A stretch of 59,106 nt of DNA from Candidatus Helarchaeota ASGARD archaeon Hel_GB_B (GTDB lineage: Archaea > Asgardarchaeota > Lokiarchaeia > Helarchaeales > HEL-GB-B): NCBI GenBank assembly GCA_005191425.1, contig SUPR01000007.1, positions 1 through 59,106 on the forward strand, in the 5' to 3' direction. Below, piece after piece: positions 47,404 through 56,084 of the stretch. The position numbers and the translations under genes were made by a program. The notes below the pieces were generated by a model that made no database searches, was not told the origin of the DNA, and saw only the letters and a list, made by a program, of their open reading frames with translations. Position 1 is the first letter of the stretch; every line of letters starts with the position of its first letter.

Positions 47404-47586
47404 ATGGCTGTATATGAGAAAAAGAATGGATTATTGATAAGATTAGTGATAAAATTTTTTGATTTAATTGAACGGACTATAATGAGAAAAAGGATTTTTA
47501 GGTTAATAATTATTATTTTGAATAAGTTTCGCATTTATTATATATTTAAATTAATAGATTTAAATTTATTGGAATTAAATGGGTAG
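47404..47586 (+). CDS. possible small basic, hydrophobic protein upstream of the tungsten oxidoreductase
   Basis: 60 residues, alternating basic and aliphatic residues (L-I-R-L-V-I-K-F-F-D-L-I-E; R-K-R-I-F-R-L-I-I-I-I-L-N-K), which would form an amphipathic or membrane-associated helix. GTGAT lies five bases before the ATG. It ends 21 bp before the oxidoreductase start, so it would be its leader gene. AT-rich sequence favours such compositions by chance, so this remains tentative. Confidence 0.4.
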   Translation: MAVYEKKNGLLIRLVIKFFDLIERTIMRKRIFRLIIIILNKFRIYYIFKLIDLNLLELNG

Positions 47587-47607
47587 ATATATTTGAGATG
47601 ATAAAAA

Positions 47608-49491
47608 ATGGTATATGGTTATATTGGAAAATATCTAAAAGTTGATTTAAGGACTGAATCAATTGAGGAATTTGAATTTGAAGAGGATATTTTAAAAAAA
47701 TTTATTGGTGGATTAGGTTTAGGTGCATATATAGCTTATAAGGAGATTCCTGTTGGTGCGGATGGGCTCGATGAAGGAAATCTTTTGATTTTTATGACTG
47801 GGCCTATAACTGCAAGTGGGGCGCCAGCATGTTCTCGATTTGAAGTAATTGCCAAATCTCCATTAAATAATTTTATAGGAGCTGCAAATGCTGGGGGTTT
47901 CTTTGGGCCGGAATTAAAGTTATCAGGTTACGATGGTATCATTTTTAAGAATAAAGCAAAAGAACCTGTTTTTTTAGTTATTAAGGACGGTGAAGCTTCT
48001 ATAGAAGATGCCTCAAAATTATGGGGATTAGATACATATGAAACCGAAGATAAAATTTTCGAAATGATGGGTGATAAAACTTATAAAATTGCATCAATTG
48101 GCCCCGCTGGTGAAAAGCTTGTTAAATTTGCTTCTATAATGAACGACAGGGGTCGTGCATTAGGTCGGTTGGGTTTAGGTGCAGTAATGGGGTCAAAAAA
48201 TTTGAAGGCAATTGCGTGTAAAAAGAAAAAAGGAGTTAAAGTACCCATTTATAATAGCAAGAAATTTAGAGAAATAAGTAGATCTATAAATAAAAAATTC
48301 AAAGAAAATTTTCTTATGAAATTTTTTTCTACTTATGGCACACCAATTTTTATTTCAATGGGTTCAATTTATGGAGATGTACCAGTTAAAAATTTTCAGA
48401 AAGAATGGATGAAAAAATTCGATAAAATAACTGCTTCTGCGATGCTCCGCTCTATTTTAATAAAAAACAAGTCGTGTTATGGTTGTCCAATTGCATGTAA
48501 ACGGCACGTTAAAGTTGATATTCCAAAATATAAAGTTGGACCAGGTAGTGGGCCAGAATATGAAACATTAGCTTCATTGGGTGCTAATTGCATGGTCAAT
48601 AATATTTATGCGATAGCAAAGGCTAATGAATTGTGTAATAGATATGGACTAGATACGATTTCTATGGGCGGTGTTGTTGCATTTGCAATGGAAGCATTTG
48701 AAAAAGGAATAATTTCTCAAGAGGAATTAGGCTTCGAATTAAAATGGGGCGACGCAGATGCTATGCTAAAATTAATTAATGAAATTGTAGAGAGAAAAGG
48801 AATAGCCAAAAATTTAGGAGAAGGAACAAAGAAATTTGCCATGGAAAATGGTGAGAAAGCATTATATTTTACAGTAGAAGTTAAGGGACTTGAAATACCA
48901 ATGCACGAGCCTCGAGCAAATTTAACAATGGCTTTAAATTACGCTACTCACCCACTAGGCGCTAAACATACGACAGCTGGGATTTCTATTCTTTATATGT
49001 TTGAGATACCAAATCCAGAACTTGATTTTACTCCAAAATTAAATTTACATACATTAAATAGACTATCTCCAATTGGAAAAGCTAAAGCTTGTATTAGCGC
49101 TCAAAATTTTCATAGTATGCTTGACTCCCTTCCGTTTTGTTTGAATGCTTTTTCCGTTCCTATTATTTCGCTTAGATACGTATCTGTTTTTACAGCATTG
49201 TTGACAGGTTGGAAACAAAATTTTAACAAAATTTTCCTAAAAACCGGCGAAAGAATATTTAACTTGTTAAGAGCATTTAATCTTAAACATGGCGCAAAGA
49301 GAGAAGATGATTACCTCCCTCCAAGGATCTTAAATGAGCCATTACCTCAAAGCTTGGGAAAAGCTGACACAATTGACCTCAACCCGATGTTAAAGGAATA
49401 TTATAAACTTCGAGGTTGGGATTATGAAACTGGAAAAATTAAAAAAGAAAAATTAGAAGAACTTGAATTAGATGATATAATTAAATTATAA
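47608..49491 (+). CDS. tungsten aldehyde:ferredoxin oxidoreductase
   Basis: 627 residues, typical for the AOR family. The N-terminus has G-G-L-G-L-G-A-Y and T-G-P-I-T-A-S-G-A-P-A-C-S-R-F, the tungstopterin domain has G-L-G-A-V-M-G-S-K-N-L-K-A-I, and the FeS ligands are C-Y-G-C-P-I-A-C with a further Cys near the C-terminus (D-S-L-P-F-C). It oxidises aldehydes to acids using ferredoxin. GAGATGAT lies before the ATG. It is not possible to tell which AOR subfamily (AOR, FOR, GAPOR or others) it belongs to. A tRNA follows 19 bp later. Confidence 0.93.
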   Translation: MVYGYIGKYLKVDLRTESIEEFEFEEDILKKFIGGLGLGAYIAYKEIPVGADGLDEGNLLIFMTGPITASGAPACSRFEVIAKSPLNNFIGAANAGGFFGPELKLSGYDGIIFKNKAKEPVFLVIKDGEASIEDASKLWGLDTYETEDKIFEMMGDKTYKIASIGPAGEKLVKFASIMNDRGRALGRLGLGAVMGSKNLKAIACKKKKGVKVPIYNSKKFREISRSINKKFKENFLMKFFSTYGTPIFISMGSIYGDVPVKNFQKEWMKKFDKITASAMLRSILIKNKSCYGCPIACKRHVKVDIPKYKVGPGSGPEYETLASLGANCMVNNIYAIAKANELCNRYGLDTISMGGVVAFAMEAFEKGIISQEELGFELKWGDADAMLKLINEIVERKGIAKNLGEGTKKFAMENGEKALYFTVEVKGLEIPMHEPRANLTMALNYATHPLGAKHTTAGISILYMFEIPNPELDFTPKLNLHTLNRLSPIGKAKACISAQNFHSMLDSLPFCLNAFSVPIISLRYVSVFTALLTGWKQNFNKIFLKTGERIFNLLRAFNLKHGAKREDDYLPPRILNEPLPQSLGKADTIDLNPMLKEYYKLRGWDYETGKIKKEKLEELELDDIIKL

Positions 49492-49510
49492 TTGAAAATT
49501 CCTTATATTT

Positions 49511-49586
49511 GGGCTGGTAGATCAGTTGGTAGATCGTCAGGTTCGCACCCTGAAGGCCCCGGATTCGAATTCCGGCCAGTCCACCA
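49511..49586 (+). tRNA. tRNA-Ala (CGC) with encoded CCA
   Basis: Acceptor GGGCTGG pairs with CCAGTCC, giving the G3-U70 wobble pair that marks alanine tRNA. D-stem GATC/GATC, anticodon stem TCAGG/CCTGA with loop TTCGCAC (anticodon CGC), T-arm CCGGA/TCCGG with loop TTCGAAT. Discriminator A at 49583 and a genomic CCA at 49584-49586. No intron. T-run after it is a likely terminator. Cloverleaf complete. Confidence 0.95.
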
Positions 49587-49709
49587 TTTTTAAAAGATAT
49601 CGAACTTATTATAAAAAAATCGGACAAATTATAGATTTTTCAATCCATTTTATATTCGTTTTAGATTAAAAAATTAAAATAATCGAATAGAAACAAAAAG
49701 AAGAAAAAT

Positions 49710-52121
49710 TTATGATTCTCCTATTGTTTTTTCAAATAATTCTTTTATATTGGGTTTAATAGACTTAAAATGCTGAATTATTTTTGGTTTCCATGACTGT
49801 GGATCTGGGTACATACGATTTTTATACGTAAATGGTGTTGGAATTTCTTCTGATATTTCTTTTCCTTCTTGAGCTTTTCTTTTTCTAATATTTTCAATTA
49901 CTTGATATTGCATATTTTTTGGTAGCATCTTAAATTTTAGGAATTGATAGCCAAAAATTGCTCTACCTTCAGTAGCAGACCTAATTTCATCAGCAAGTCC
50001 AATACCACCTTCACTTTTAACTGCCTCGCTGGTCGGAATTTCTCCTTCGATTTCGACTGATTCTCCCATCTGTTTAATATTATTTATTTTACCTCTGTGC
50101 TGGTTAATTATACCCATTACATTACCTTGAAAATTAGTAGGGACTTTTATATCTATTCGTAATATTGGTTCAAACAGAGCTGGATTAGCACACAGAAATG
50201 CTATATTTAAAGCAGAGAACATCATAACGAAAATTTGTCCTGCTCTAGTGTGAGTTGGGTCTTCATGGACAACTGCATCTGTAATCACAACTTTTAAGCC
50301 CATAACTGGTTCCTTAGCGATTGAAGCAGCAAAACAAAAGTCTCTAAAAGTTGAAATTAGATATGATTTAATTCTATCAAGTCTTTGGACTCCTATTGTG
50401 CCATTAATTAGCATATTATCTCCTTCAATTGCCCAAACTCTTCTTGCTTCTTTTCTATCCCAGCCTGCAGTTTCTCTAAGAATTTGTGCTCTAACTTTTT
50501 CGTCTTGATATTCTTTAACTTTACCATTTTTGATTAATTTAATTGTCTCTTCATTTAATGGTTCAACATATAATTTTAATTTGTTATGTCCTTCAGTACA
50601 TTTGGTATTAACTTCTAAACTTCGAGTTGTTGCAGCTTCATGGTAAACTGTAATTGGTGTTCCTATTTTGATAGGTACTTCTTCTTGAATTCGTTCAACT
50701 AGAATTTCGATTTGAAGTGGGTCTATACCACTTAAAATATATTCGCCACTCTCTTCATCTTTTCTAAATGTGGCAGTAGGGTCTGCCATAACCCATTTAC
50801 CTACAACATCACCTAATTTGCCCAGATTTTTTGGATCGACTGGTTTGATGCTTCTAGAAACAACAGGGTCTGAAACATAAACTATTTCCTCAAATCCTGG
50901 TATACCTTCTTTATCATCTAAATTTACAAATGTTTCACCAGCAGGGATCATTTCGGGTAATTCCATTGCAAATAAATTTCCAGCAGGGACTTCATCGACT
51001 TGTAATAAGCTATCTATTTCCATTACACCAAGTCGTCTTACTCGAGCTGTCTTCTTAGAATTTAATAAAAAAATTGTATCTCCTTGTTTAAGAGTCCCAC
51101 TCCAGACTCGCCCAATTAATGTGGGGCGTTTTGACCTTGGATGAATAAATATTTTTGTTATCATCCCTAAAAGTGGCCCATTTCTGTTAATATTAATCAG
51201 AGAATATGCTGTATATGCTTCTTTATCATCTTTAATTGATTCGACATCTTCAATATTTAGTCCTTTCTTAATATCCCCACTCCATAATTTATACATTCGA
51301 TATTTCTGAGCTTCAATTGGACTGGGTAATTGTGTAATTATAACTTCTAATAACGCTTCATCTAGCGGTAAATATTCTTTTAACCATTTAATAGGTGTCT
51401 TATCATCGGTTTCTAAAGCTTCTTTATATTTTTCTAATACTATTTTCGCAGATAACCCCTTTTTCTTTAATAATGGAATTGTAAATGCCCATCCATCTTT
51501 TGCTGAACCAAAAACAACTTGCCCCTTATTAGGATCAACCTTCCACTTCCCTTTAAAAGGTTTAGGCGTAGAATTTTCAATATATCTATTCACTTCTGTT
51601 ATTATTTCACCAAATTTCGAAGTAATTTGATCTGGGGGTAATTTCTTTTCCATAATAAGTCTGTCTACTTTATTTATGAATAAAACTGGTTTACACCATT
51701 CATCTCCTAAAGCTAACTGAATATTTGTTATTGTTTGTGTCATAACACCTTCTAACGCATCGACTAATATCACAGCGCCATCTGACCCCCTTAAAGCTCT
51801 TGAAACTTCGCCAGTAAAACTTATATGGCCTGGTGTGTCATTAATTTCTAATAAATATGATTTTCCATCATATTCATAATTTAAAAGAACAACTGAGGTA
51901 AATATAGTAATACCTCGTTCTTGCTCTTCTTCATCGGAATCTGTTAGACGTCTCTGCCCATCTAAATCTCTACTCATTAGACCTGCTCGACTCATTAAAT
52001 AATCACATGCAGTAGATTTTCCATGATCTATATGTGCAATTATACTGAATATTCTCCGGAGATCTAATGGATGTTCCTTTATCATTTTTTCAATTTCTTC
52101 TGCATTTTTTATTTTAACCAT
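49710..52121 (-). CDS. translation elongation factor 2 (aEF-2), possibly a divergent paralogue
   Basis: 803 residues, about 70 longer than usual archaeal EF-2. GTPase motifs are normal: A-H-I-D-H-G-K-S (29-36), R-G-I-T-I near 70, N-D-T-P-G-H near 95 and F-I-N-K-V-D near 150. The domain IV tip reads H-E-D-P-T-H-T-R-A-G-Q-I: the His at 624 aligned to the diphthamide position is kept, but the invariant following Arg-Gly is Thr-Arg. After the usual R-K-R-K end near residue 749 there is an extra tail of about 50 residues. GTGATCACTA precedes the ATG. Some Asgard archaea carry two EF-2 versions; this may be the one not modified with diphthamide. Confidence 0.9.
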   Translation of the reverse strand: MVKIKNAEEIEKMIKEHPLDLRRIFSIIAHIDHGKSTACDYLMSRAGLMSRDLDGQRRLTDSDEEEQERGITIFTSVVLLNYEYDGKSYLLEINDTPGHISFTGEVSRALRGSDGAVILVDALEGVMTQTITNIQLALGDEWCKPVLFINKVDRLIMEKKLPPDQITSKFGEIITEVNRYIENSTPKPFKGKWKVDPNKGQVVFGSAKDGWAFTIPLLKKKGLSAKIVLEKYKEALETDDKTPIKWLKEYLPLDEALLEVIITQLPSPIEAQKYRMYKLWSGDIKKGLNIEDVESIKDDKEAYTAYSLININRNGPLLGMITKIFIHPRSKRPTLIGRVWSGTLKQGDTIFLLNSKKTARVRRLGVMEIDSLLQVDEVPAGNLFAMELPEMIPAGETFVNLDDKEGIPGFEEIVYVSDPVVSRSIKPVDPKNLGKLGDVVGKWVMADPTATFRKDEESGEYILSGIDPLQIEILVERIQEEVPIKIGTPITVYHEAATTRSLEVNTKCTEGHNKLKLYVEPLNEETIKLIKNGKVKEYQDEKVRAQILRETAGWDRKEARRVWAIEGDNMLINGTIGVQRLDRIKSYLISTFRDFCFAASIAKEPVMGLKVVITDAVVHEDPTHTRAGQIFVMMFSALNIAFLCANPALFEPILRIDIKVPTNFQGNVMGIINQHRGKINNIKQMGESVEIEGEIPTSEAVKSEGGIGLADEIRSATEGRAIFGYQFLKFKMLPKNMQYQVIENIRKRKAQEGKEISEEIPTPFTYKNRMYPDPQSWKPKIIQHFKSIKPNIKELFEKTIGES

Positions 52122-52378
52122 TAGTGATCACTTCACTTTTGGAATAATTCATAATATTTTTTAGAACCATTCTGTATTAATTTACTCAAAAAGAGTTAAT
52201 GATCTTAAAATTATTTTATCATCCAAATCTTGGATGATTTACGAATTTATTATCTATAAATATTTAACTTTACTCTAACTTTATTTATTTTAAAAGTTTA
52301 CGGATATTCATAATGTATGTAAAATTTAAGATAAATTTTAATCATATATAAATAAATTTATTATTGACCAGATAGAAA

Positions 52379-53155
52379 ATGACAGATAAATTTACAAGAA
52401 TTGTATATAATGTTATAAAAGATGCAGATATTATAATCGAAGTACTGGATGCAAGAAATCCTTTAGGTACAAGATCGAATAGATTAGAAATCTTAATTAA
52501 CCAATATCAAAATAAAAAATTAGTACTACTTTTAAATAAAGCAGATTTAATTCCAAGTGAAATTTTACATCAATGGATAAGATTTCTGTCAAAAGAATAC
52601 CCAGTATTTTATACAAGTGATCGTTATGGATTTCAAAATTCTATAAGATTCTTGAAGAAAAATATTCTTAAATTAACAAAAAAAAGGCCGGTTCGGGTCT
52701 GTTTAGTCGGATATCCTAATGTAGGAAAAAGTTCCATTATAAATGCACTCAGAAAGAAAAAAGTAGCTCCAACATCTCCTCTAGCTGGATTTACTCATGG
52801 AAAAAAATATATAAAACTTGCTAAAGGTGACATTTTTTTGATTGACACTCCTGGAGTAATTCCATTTGATGAAGAATCTGAAGTTGAACTTGTATTAAGA
52901 GGCGCGATTAGACCTGATAAGATTTACCATCTTTTAGATGCTGTTGATAAAATTCTCTCAATTGTTAGTAAAGATGAATTATTTAATAAATATGGTATAA
53001 ACTATACGAATACTAACGAATTCCTCGAAAAAATGGCATATAAAAGAGGTAGACTTGGTGCAAAAGGAATTGCTGATATCAAATCTGCTGCTAAAATATT
53101 AATAAATGATTTTCAACGTGGTAGGATAAAGTATTATTTTGATCCTCCTAAATAA
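52379..53155 (+). CDS. circularly permuted GTPase, YlqF/RbgA/Nog2-like
   Basis: 258 residues. The G motifs occur in permuted order: G4 N-K-A-D (53-56) first, then G1 G-Y-P-N-V-G-K-S-S (111-119), then G3 D-T-P-G (156-159). The short C-terminal helical domain is present. Permuted GTPases of this type (YlqF, Nog2, Lsg1) drive large-subunit ribosome assembly, so this is likely a ribosome biogenesis factor. It is divergent from the EF-2 gene, which adds a translation context. GNAT gene follows 67 bp later. Confidence 0.9.
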   Translation: MTDKFTRIVYNVIKDADIIIEVLDARNPLGTRSNRLEILINQYQNKKLVLLLNKADLIPSEILHQWIRFLSKEYPVFYTSDRYGFQNSIRFLKKNILKLTKKRPVRVCLVGYPNVGKSSIINALRKKKVAPTSPLAGFTHGKKYIKLAKGDIFLIDTPGVIPFDEESEVELVLRGAIRPDKIYHLLDAVDKILSIVSKDELFNKYGINYTNTNEFLEKMAYKRGRLGAKGIADIKSAAKILINDFQRGRIKYYFDPPK

Positions 53156-53187
53156 ATTTAAAGTATTTATTTGATGGATAATATTAT

Positions 53188-53235
53188 TATGGATTTAAAT
53201 GAATAATTAATTGTGGATTTAAATGAATAATGAAT
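53188..53235. repeat. 24-bp tandem duplication at the GNAT start codon
   Basis: Two adjacent 24-base units (53188-53211 and 53212-53235) agree at 22 positions; each includes GGATTTAAATGAATAAT. In the first unit ATG-AAT-AAT is followed by TAA, giving a three-codon frame; in the second the same codons are followed by GAA and open into the acetyltransferase gene. Confidence 0.8.
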
Positions 53236-53690
53236 ATTTGGATTTTGAAATTGATGTAACTAAATTGAAATTACCTGATCATCCACCAATTCCTAATTTA
53301 AAGATAGTTATTTTCGATGAAACTTATAGTCCAAATAATTTAATAGACATTTTTGTAAAAATTTTTCCAGACGAAATTAATTCGGAAAAAGAAAATGAGT
53401 TTAGGCATTCCAAACGGAAAAAATACGAAGGCACTTATATTGCACTAATCAATGAAAAAATTATTGGTTTTTTAATCACTGGGATTCTTACATTTAATGA
53501 CCCACTTGGCTATATTTTATATTTGGGTGTTTTAAAAAATTTTAGAAGTAAAGGTATTGCAACAGAATTATTAAAAAGGTTTAAATTAGACCTGAATAAA
53601 AAAGGTGTTTCTAAAATACAAGCTCGGATAAAAAAAGATAATTTTTTAGTACTAAAATACATTAATTATTTAGGTTTTAAGCAATTATAA
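53223..53690 (+). CDS. GNAT-family N-acetyltransferase
   Basis: 155 residues, a minimal GNAT fold. Motif A is L-G-V-L-K-N-F-R-S-K-G-I-A-T-E-L-L (pyrophosphate loop R-x-x-G-I-A), motif B follows in I-K-K-D-N-F-L-V-L-K-Y-I. An N-terminal P-x-P-N-L-K-I-V-I-F segment precedes it. It transfers acetyl from acetyl-CoA to an amine of unknown identity. The start lies in the second copy of a 24-bp duplication. Protein or small-molecule substrate cannot be distinguished. Confidence 0.82.
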   Translation: MNNEYLDFEIDVTKLKLPDHPPIPNLKIVIFDETYSPNNLIDIFVKIFPDEINSEKENEFRHSKRKKYEGTYIALINEKIIGFLITGILTFNDPLGYILYLGVLKNFRSKGIATELLKRFKLDLNKKGVSKIQARIKKDNFLVLKYINYLGFKQL

Positions 53691-53729
53691 ATGATCTAAC
53701 AAAATAATCTTTATTGGATAAATTTTTTA

Positions 53730-53777
53730 TAAATATCCTCGTAAATATCTACATAAATACCTACATAAATATCTACA
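53730..53777. repeat. 12-bp tandem repeat, four copies
   Basis: TAAATATCCTCG, TAAATATCTACA, TAAATACCTACA and TAAATATCTACA stand head to tail. The block ends about 30 bp before the start of the frameshifted membrane protein gene. Iterated 12-mers could be binding sites for a regulator or a simple slippage product. Confidence 0.85.
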
Positions 53778-53810
53778 ATCATTTACAAACAAAAATAAAA
53801 TGTGACTTTT

Positions 53811-54652
53811 ATGAAAGTAAGCAGATTAGCTAATTTAATATTAATTTATTTATTAATGTGGGGAATTGCTGAACTTGTTCCTGATTTAATTTTTGGCGAT
53901 GCATCTTCATCCAGTGCTTTAATGTTTACAGTATTTGTACCAGTTCAAGAGCAAGGTGGTCATATTTATTTATTAAACCTCCACTTTAGCACTTTATTTG
54001 AATTTTTAATTCCTGTCATTTTTGCACCAATCATGGTCTGGTTAATCTTTAAAGAAATTAAAAAAGAGAAATCGGAAATTGAAGAAAAATCCAAATATTC
54101 TAATTTTTTAATACACTCTTTTACATATCAATTTTCACTATGGTTGTTGAGCTTGGAATTCATTATGTCGGAGATGCTATTGATACACAATTACAATGGT
54201 CTCCTGAAGATATAGATGGCACAATTACTACATTTCCTAAATTAATTGCTTATTTCTTTGATGAGGTACTCGGGCATAAAATCTTATATGCTAGTATGAT
54301 GTTAATTCTTGTCTGTTTATATATCTTTCAATATTGGCACCCTTTAGATTTAGAAAAAAAAGAAACTAATTATTTAAATACGACATTATTATTTATATAT
54401 GGTCTAATTTATGGAATTGCACTTGCTTTTTCTTTTATGGAAGGCCAGAGTGCTTTTGAATATTTATTTATTTGTCTAATCTTATTGGTATCTACACTAA
54501 TCCAAGTATTACGAATAAAAGAAAAATTTACAATTAAAATCAAAAAATATCCCTATTCTATATTTTTTATTGCAATTAATGCTGGTGTTATTCTCGTTCT
54601 TTTATTATATGTCCCACAAATTGGAAATTCTTATCCTTTCTTTCCTCAATAG
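53811..54652 (+). pseudogene. multi-pass membrane protein, frameshifted paralogue of the 12.2-13.0 kb gene
   Basis: From ATG 53811 (GTG 53802 also in frame) one frame covers the first three spans (I-Y-L-L-M-W-G-I-A-E-L; F-E-F-L-I-P-V-I-F-A-P) and then runs into unrelated residues. A second frame, open through 54652, supplies M-V-V-E-L-G-I-H-Y, F-D-E-V-L-G-H-K and S-F-M-E-G-Q. Placed end to end they align with the intact paralogue, joining at about 54110-54135 near T-rich runs. So a single-base indel breaks a protein of about 280 residues. It is either a pseudogene or a sequence error. Function unknown; motif content as in the paralogue. Confidence 0.75.
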
Positions 54653-54787
54653 TCAATTTTGCTAGAAAATTCTTCTATTTTATTTTTTTATTTTTATTTT
54701 TATTTTTACAAAAAAATTACTCCATAATAACTCAAACTTTTTTAACATTTTCTTCTTTTTTATGTCATTTTATTTAAACATCAAAAT

Positions 54788-55252
54788 ATGATGATTGAAA
54801 TGAATAAGGATAGCGATGATGAATTACCAAATAATCCAATAGAAGCTCAAGGTTTGTTAATTAAGGCAGTTTATAAAAAATTTGGTGATCAAGCATTATC
54901 TGTAATCGAAGAAGTATTAGGAAAACAAGGCAAAGCCCTTGGACTTAAATTACGGAATAAAATTCCTGATACTCGGCTTTCTACAGTTGCAAAAGCATTT
55001 TCCAAAAGTTTTAGTCAAGATCTCATCAAAGTTATATCTATTTCTGATAAAAAATTTCATATTACTGGTAATAAGTGTCCATTTGGATTAGAAAATACTT
55101 CCCGAAGTTTGTGTGAGGCGGTGATGGCAATTGACCGCGAATACTTTTGTGCTGCTACTGGAAAAAAGGTCAAACTTCAAATTCTTAAGACAGTAGCTGC
55201 CGAAGACCCTATTTGTGATACTATTTACTTAATTGAAAATGAAAATAAATAA
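54788..55252 (+). CDS. small V4R/ATC-hydrolase-like sensor-domain protein
   Basis: 154 residues. The C-terminal half has N-K-C-P-F-G, a Cys in S-L-C-E-A-V-M-A-I-D-R-E-Y-F, and A-A-E-D-P-I-C-D-T-I-Y. The G/E-D-P-x-C signature close to the end is shared by 4-vinyl reductase (V4R) sensors and L-2-amino-thiazoline-4-carboxylate hydrolase-like domains, which bind small ligands or metals through cysteines. No DNA-binding domain is fused. Family name is tentative; the fold group is likely. Confidence 0.55.
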   Translation: MMIEMNKDSDDELPNNPIEAQGLLIKAVYKKFGDQALSVIEEVLGKQGKALGLKLRNKIPDTRLSTVAKAFSKSFSQDLIKVISISDKKFHITGNKCPFGLENTSRSLCEAVMAIDREYFCAATGKKVKLQILKTVAAEDPICDTIYLIENENK

Positions 55253-55313
55253 CCTTCCTTAAATTATCAGATTATATAGTTATTTCTTTTCAATAAAATG
55301 AAGGAATAAAAAA

Positions 55314-55363
55314 CCTTTTACAAAAATTATCCAATAGAACATTTTTTTTATATTGTAAAAAGG
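55314..55363. terminator. inverted repeat between convergent genes
   Basis: CCTTTTACAA (55314-55323) is inverted at TTGTAAAAAGG (55353-55363), one base longer. It lies between the convergent sensor-like gene and the small beta-grasp-like gene and has T-rich flanks, so it may stop transcription from both sides. Confidence 0.35.
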
Positions 55364-55383
55364 ATATAAAAAAATAAAATAAA

Positions 55384-55665
55384 TTATCTAAAGCCAAGTT
55401 GATCAGGTGTGCCAATAACAAAATGATTTGTATTATATGTATCTATAACTTCTTTAACTGTTTTATCAGACCAATTAGAAATTATTGCACCATCTTTGGT
55501 AGCTATTCCTACCCTTGATGGAACTGGCCTAAAAATTTGCTTGGCTGCTCTTCCGACATAATCTCTCATTAAATCCCCCGTTACACTTGCAATTTTCCAT
55601 GTTTGGTTCTCATTAGCTGCATTTTCAAATGTTAAAGTTACAATTTCTTCTTGTTCATTAGTCAT
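55384..55665 (-). CDS. small beta-grasp-like protein, possible ubiquitin-like fold
   Basis: 93 residues. The pattern is strand (I-V-T-L-T-F-E-N), strand (T-W-K-I-A-S-V-T), helix (L-M-R-D-Y-V-G-R-A-A-K-Q-I-F), strand (S-R-V-G-I-A-T-K-D-G), short helix and final strand (H-F-V-I-G-T-P). This beta-beta-alpha-beta-(alpha)-beta order is that of ubiquitin-like beta-grasp proteins. The C-terminus is Q-L-G-F-R without a Gly-Gly, so conjugation in the usual way is not indicated. It may be an EsaB/YukD-like or stand-alone binding module. Single gene, ATG 55665 with GGAGAAT before it. Confidence 0.5.
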   Translation of the reverse strand: MTNEQEEIVTLTFENAANENQTWKIASVTGDLMRDYVGRAAKQIFRPVPSRVGIATKDGAIISNWSDKTVKEVIDTYNTNHFVIGTPDQLGFR

Positions 55666-56084
55666 ATTAATTCATTCTCCAAACTTTTTTATTGTTGTTA
55701 TCTAATAATACACCATCCTATTTAAAACTTTGATTATATTCATTTTAAAATAATATAAGAAATGGTTATTCTCTTAAATTTTGATTGATTAAATTTATCA
55801 TATATTAATACGAATTAATTTAATTTAAATATATCAGTTTTAATAAAATTAAAAAAAATTTTTAAAAAAATTTAGTTTGAAATAGGGTATTAGAAAAAAA
55901 ATAAGACAATTTTAAAACACAAAATCTGGTTAAACAATTTAATATGGACTTAATTATATATTAAGGATATTTACCAATTAAAAGTAGTTTAAAGGATTAA
56001 AATTTTAGTTATTGTTAATAATCTATTTGAAAATAAAAATAATAGGTCTTTTTATATTTAATTTAGGAACAGTCGAGTAATTTG
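55666..56084. other. intergenic region, no gene seen
   Basis: AT-rich spacer between the beta-grasp-like gene (promoter side) and the 3' end of the acyltransferase gene. No RNA, repeat or frame found. Confidence 0.45.

Noticed and set aside
53730..53777. CRISPR array
   Set aside because: Units are 12 bp and directly adjacent without spacers, and no cas genes are nearby. No CRISPR array was found elsewhere in the window.
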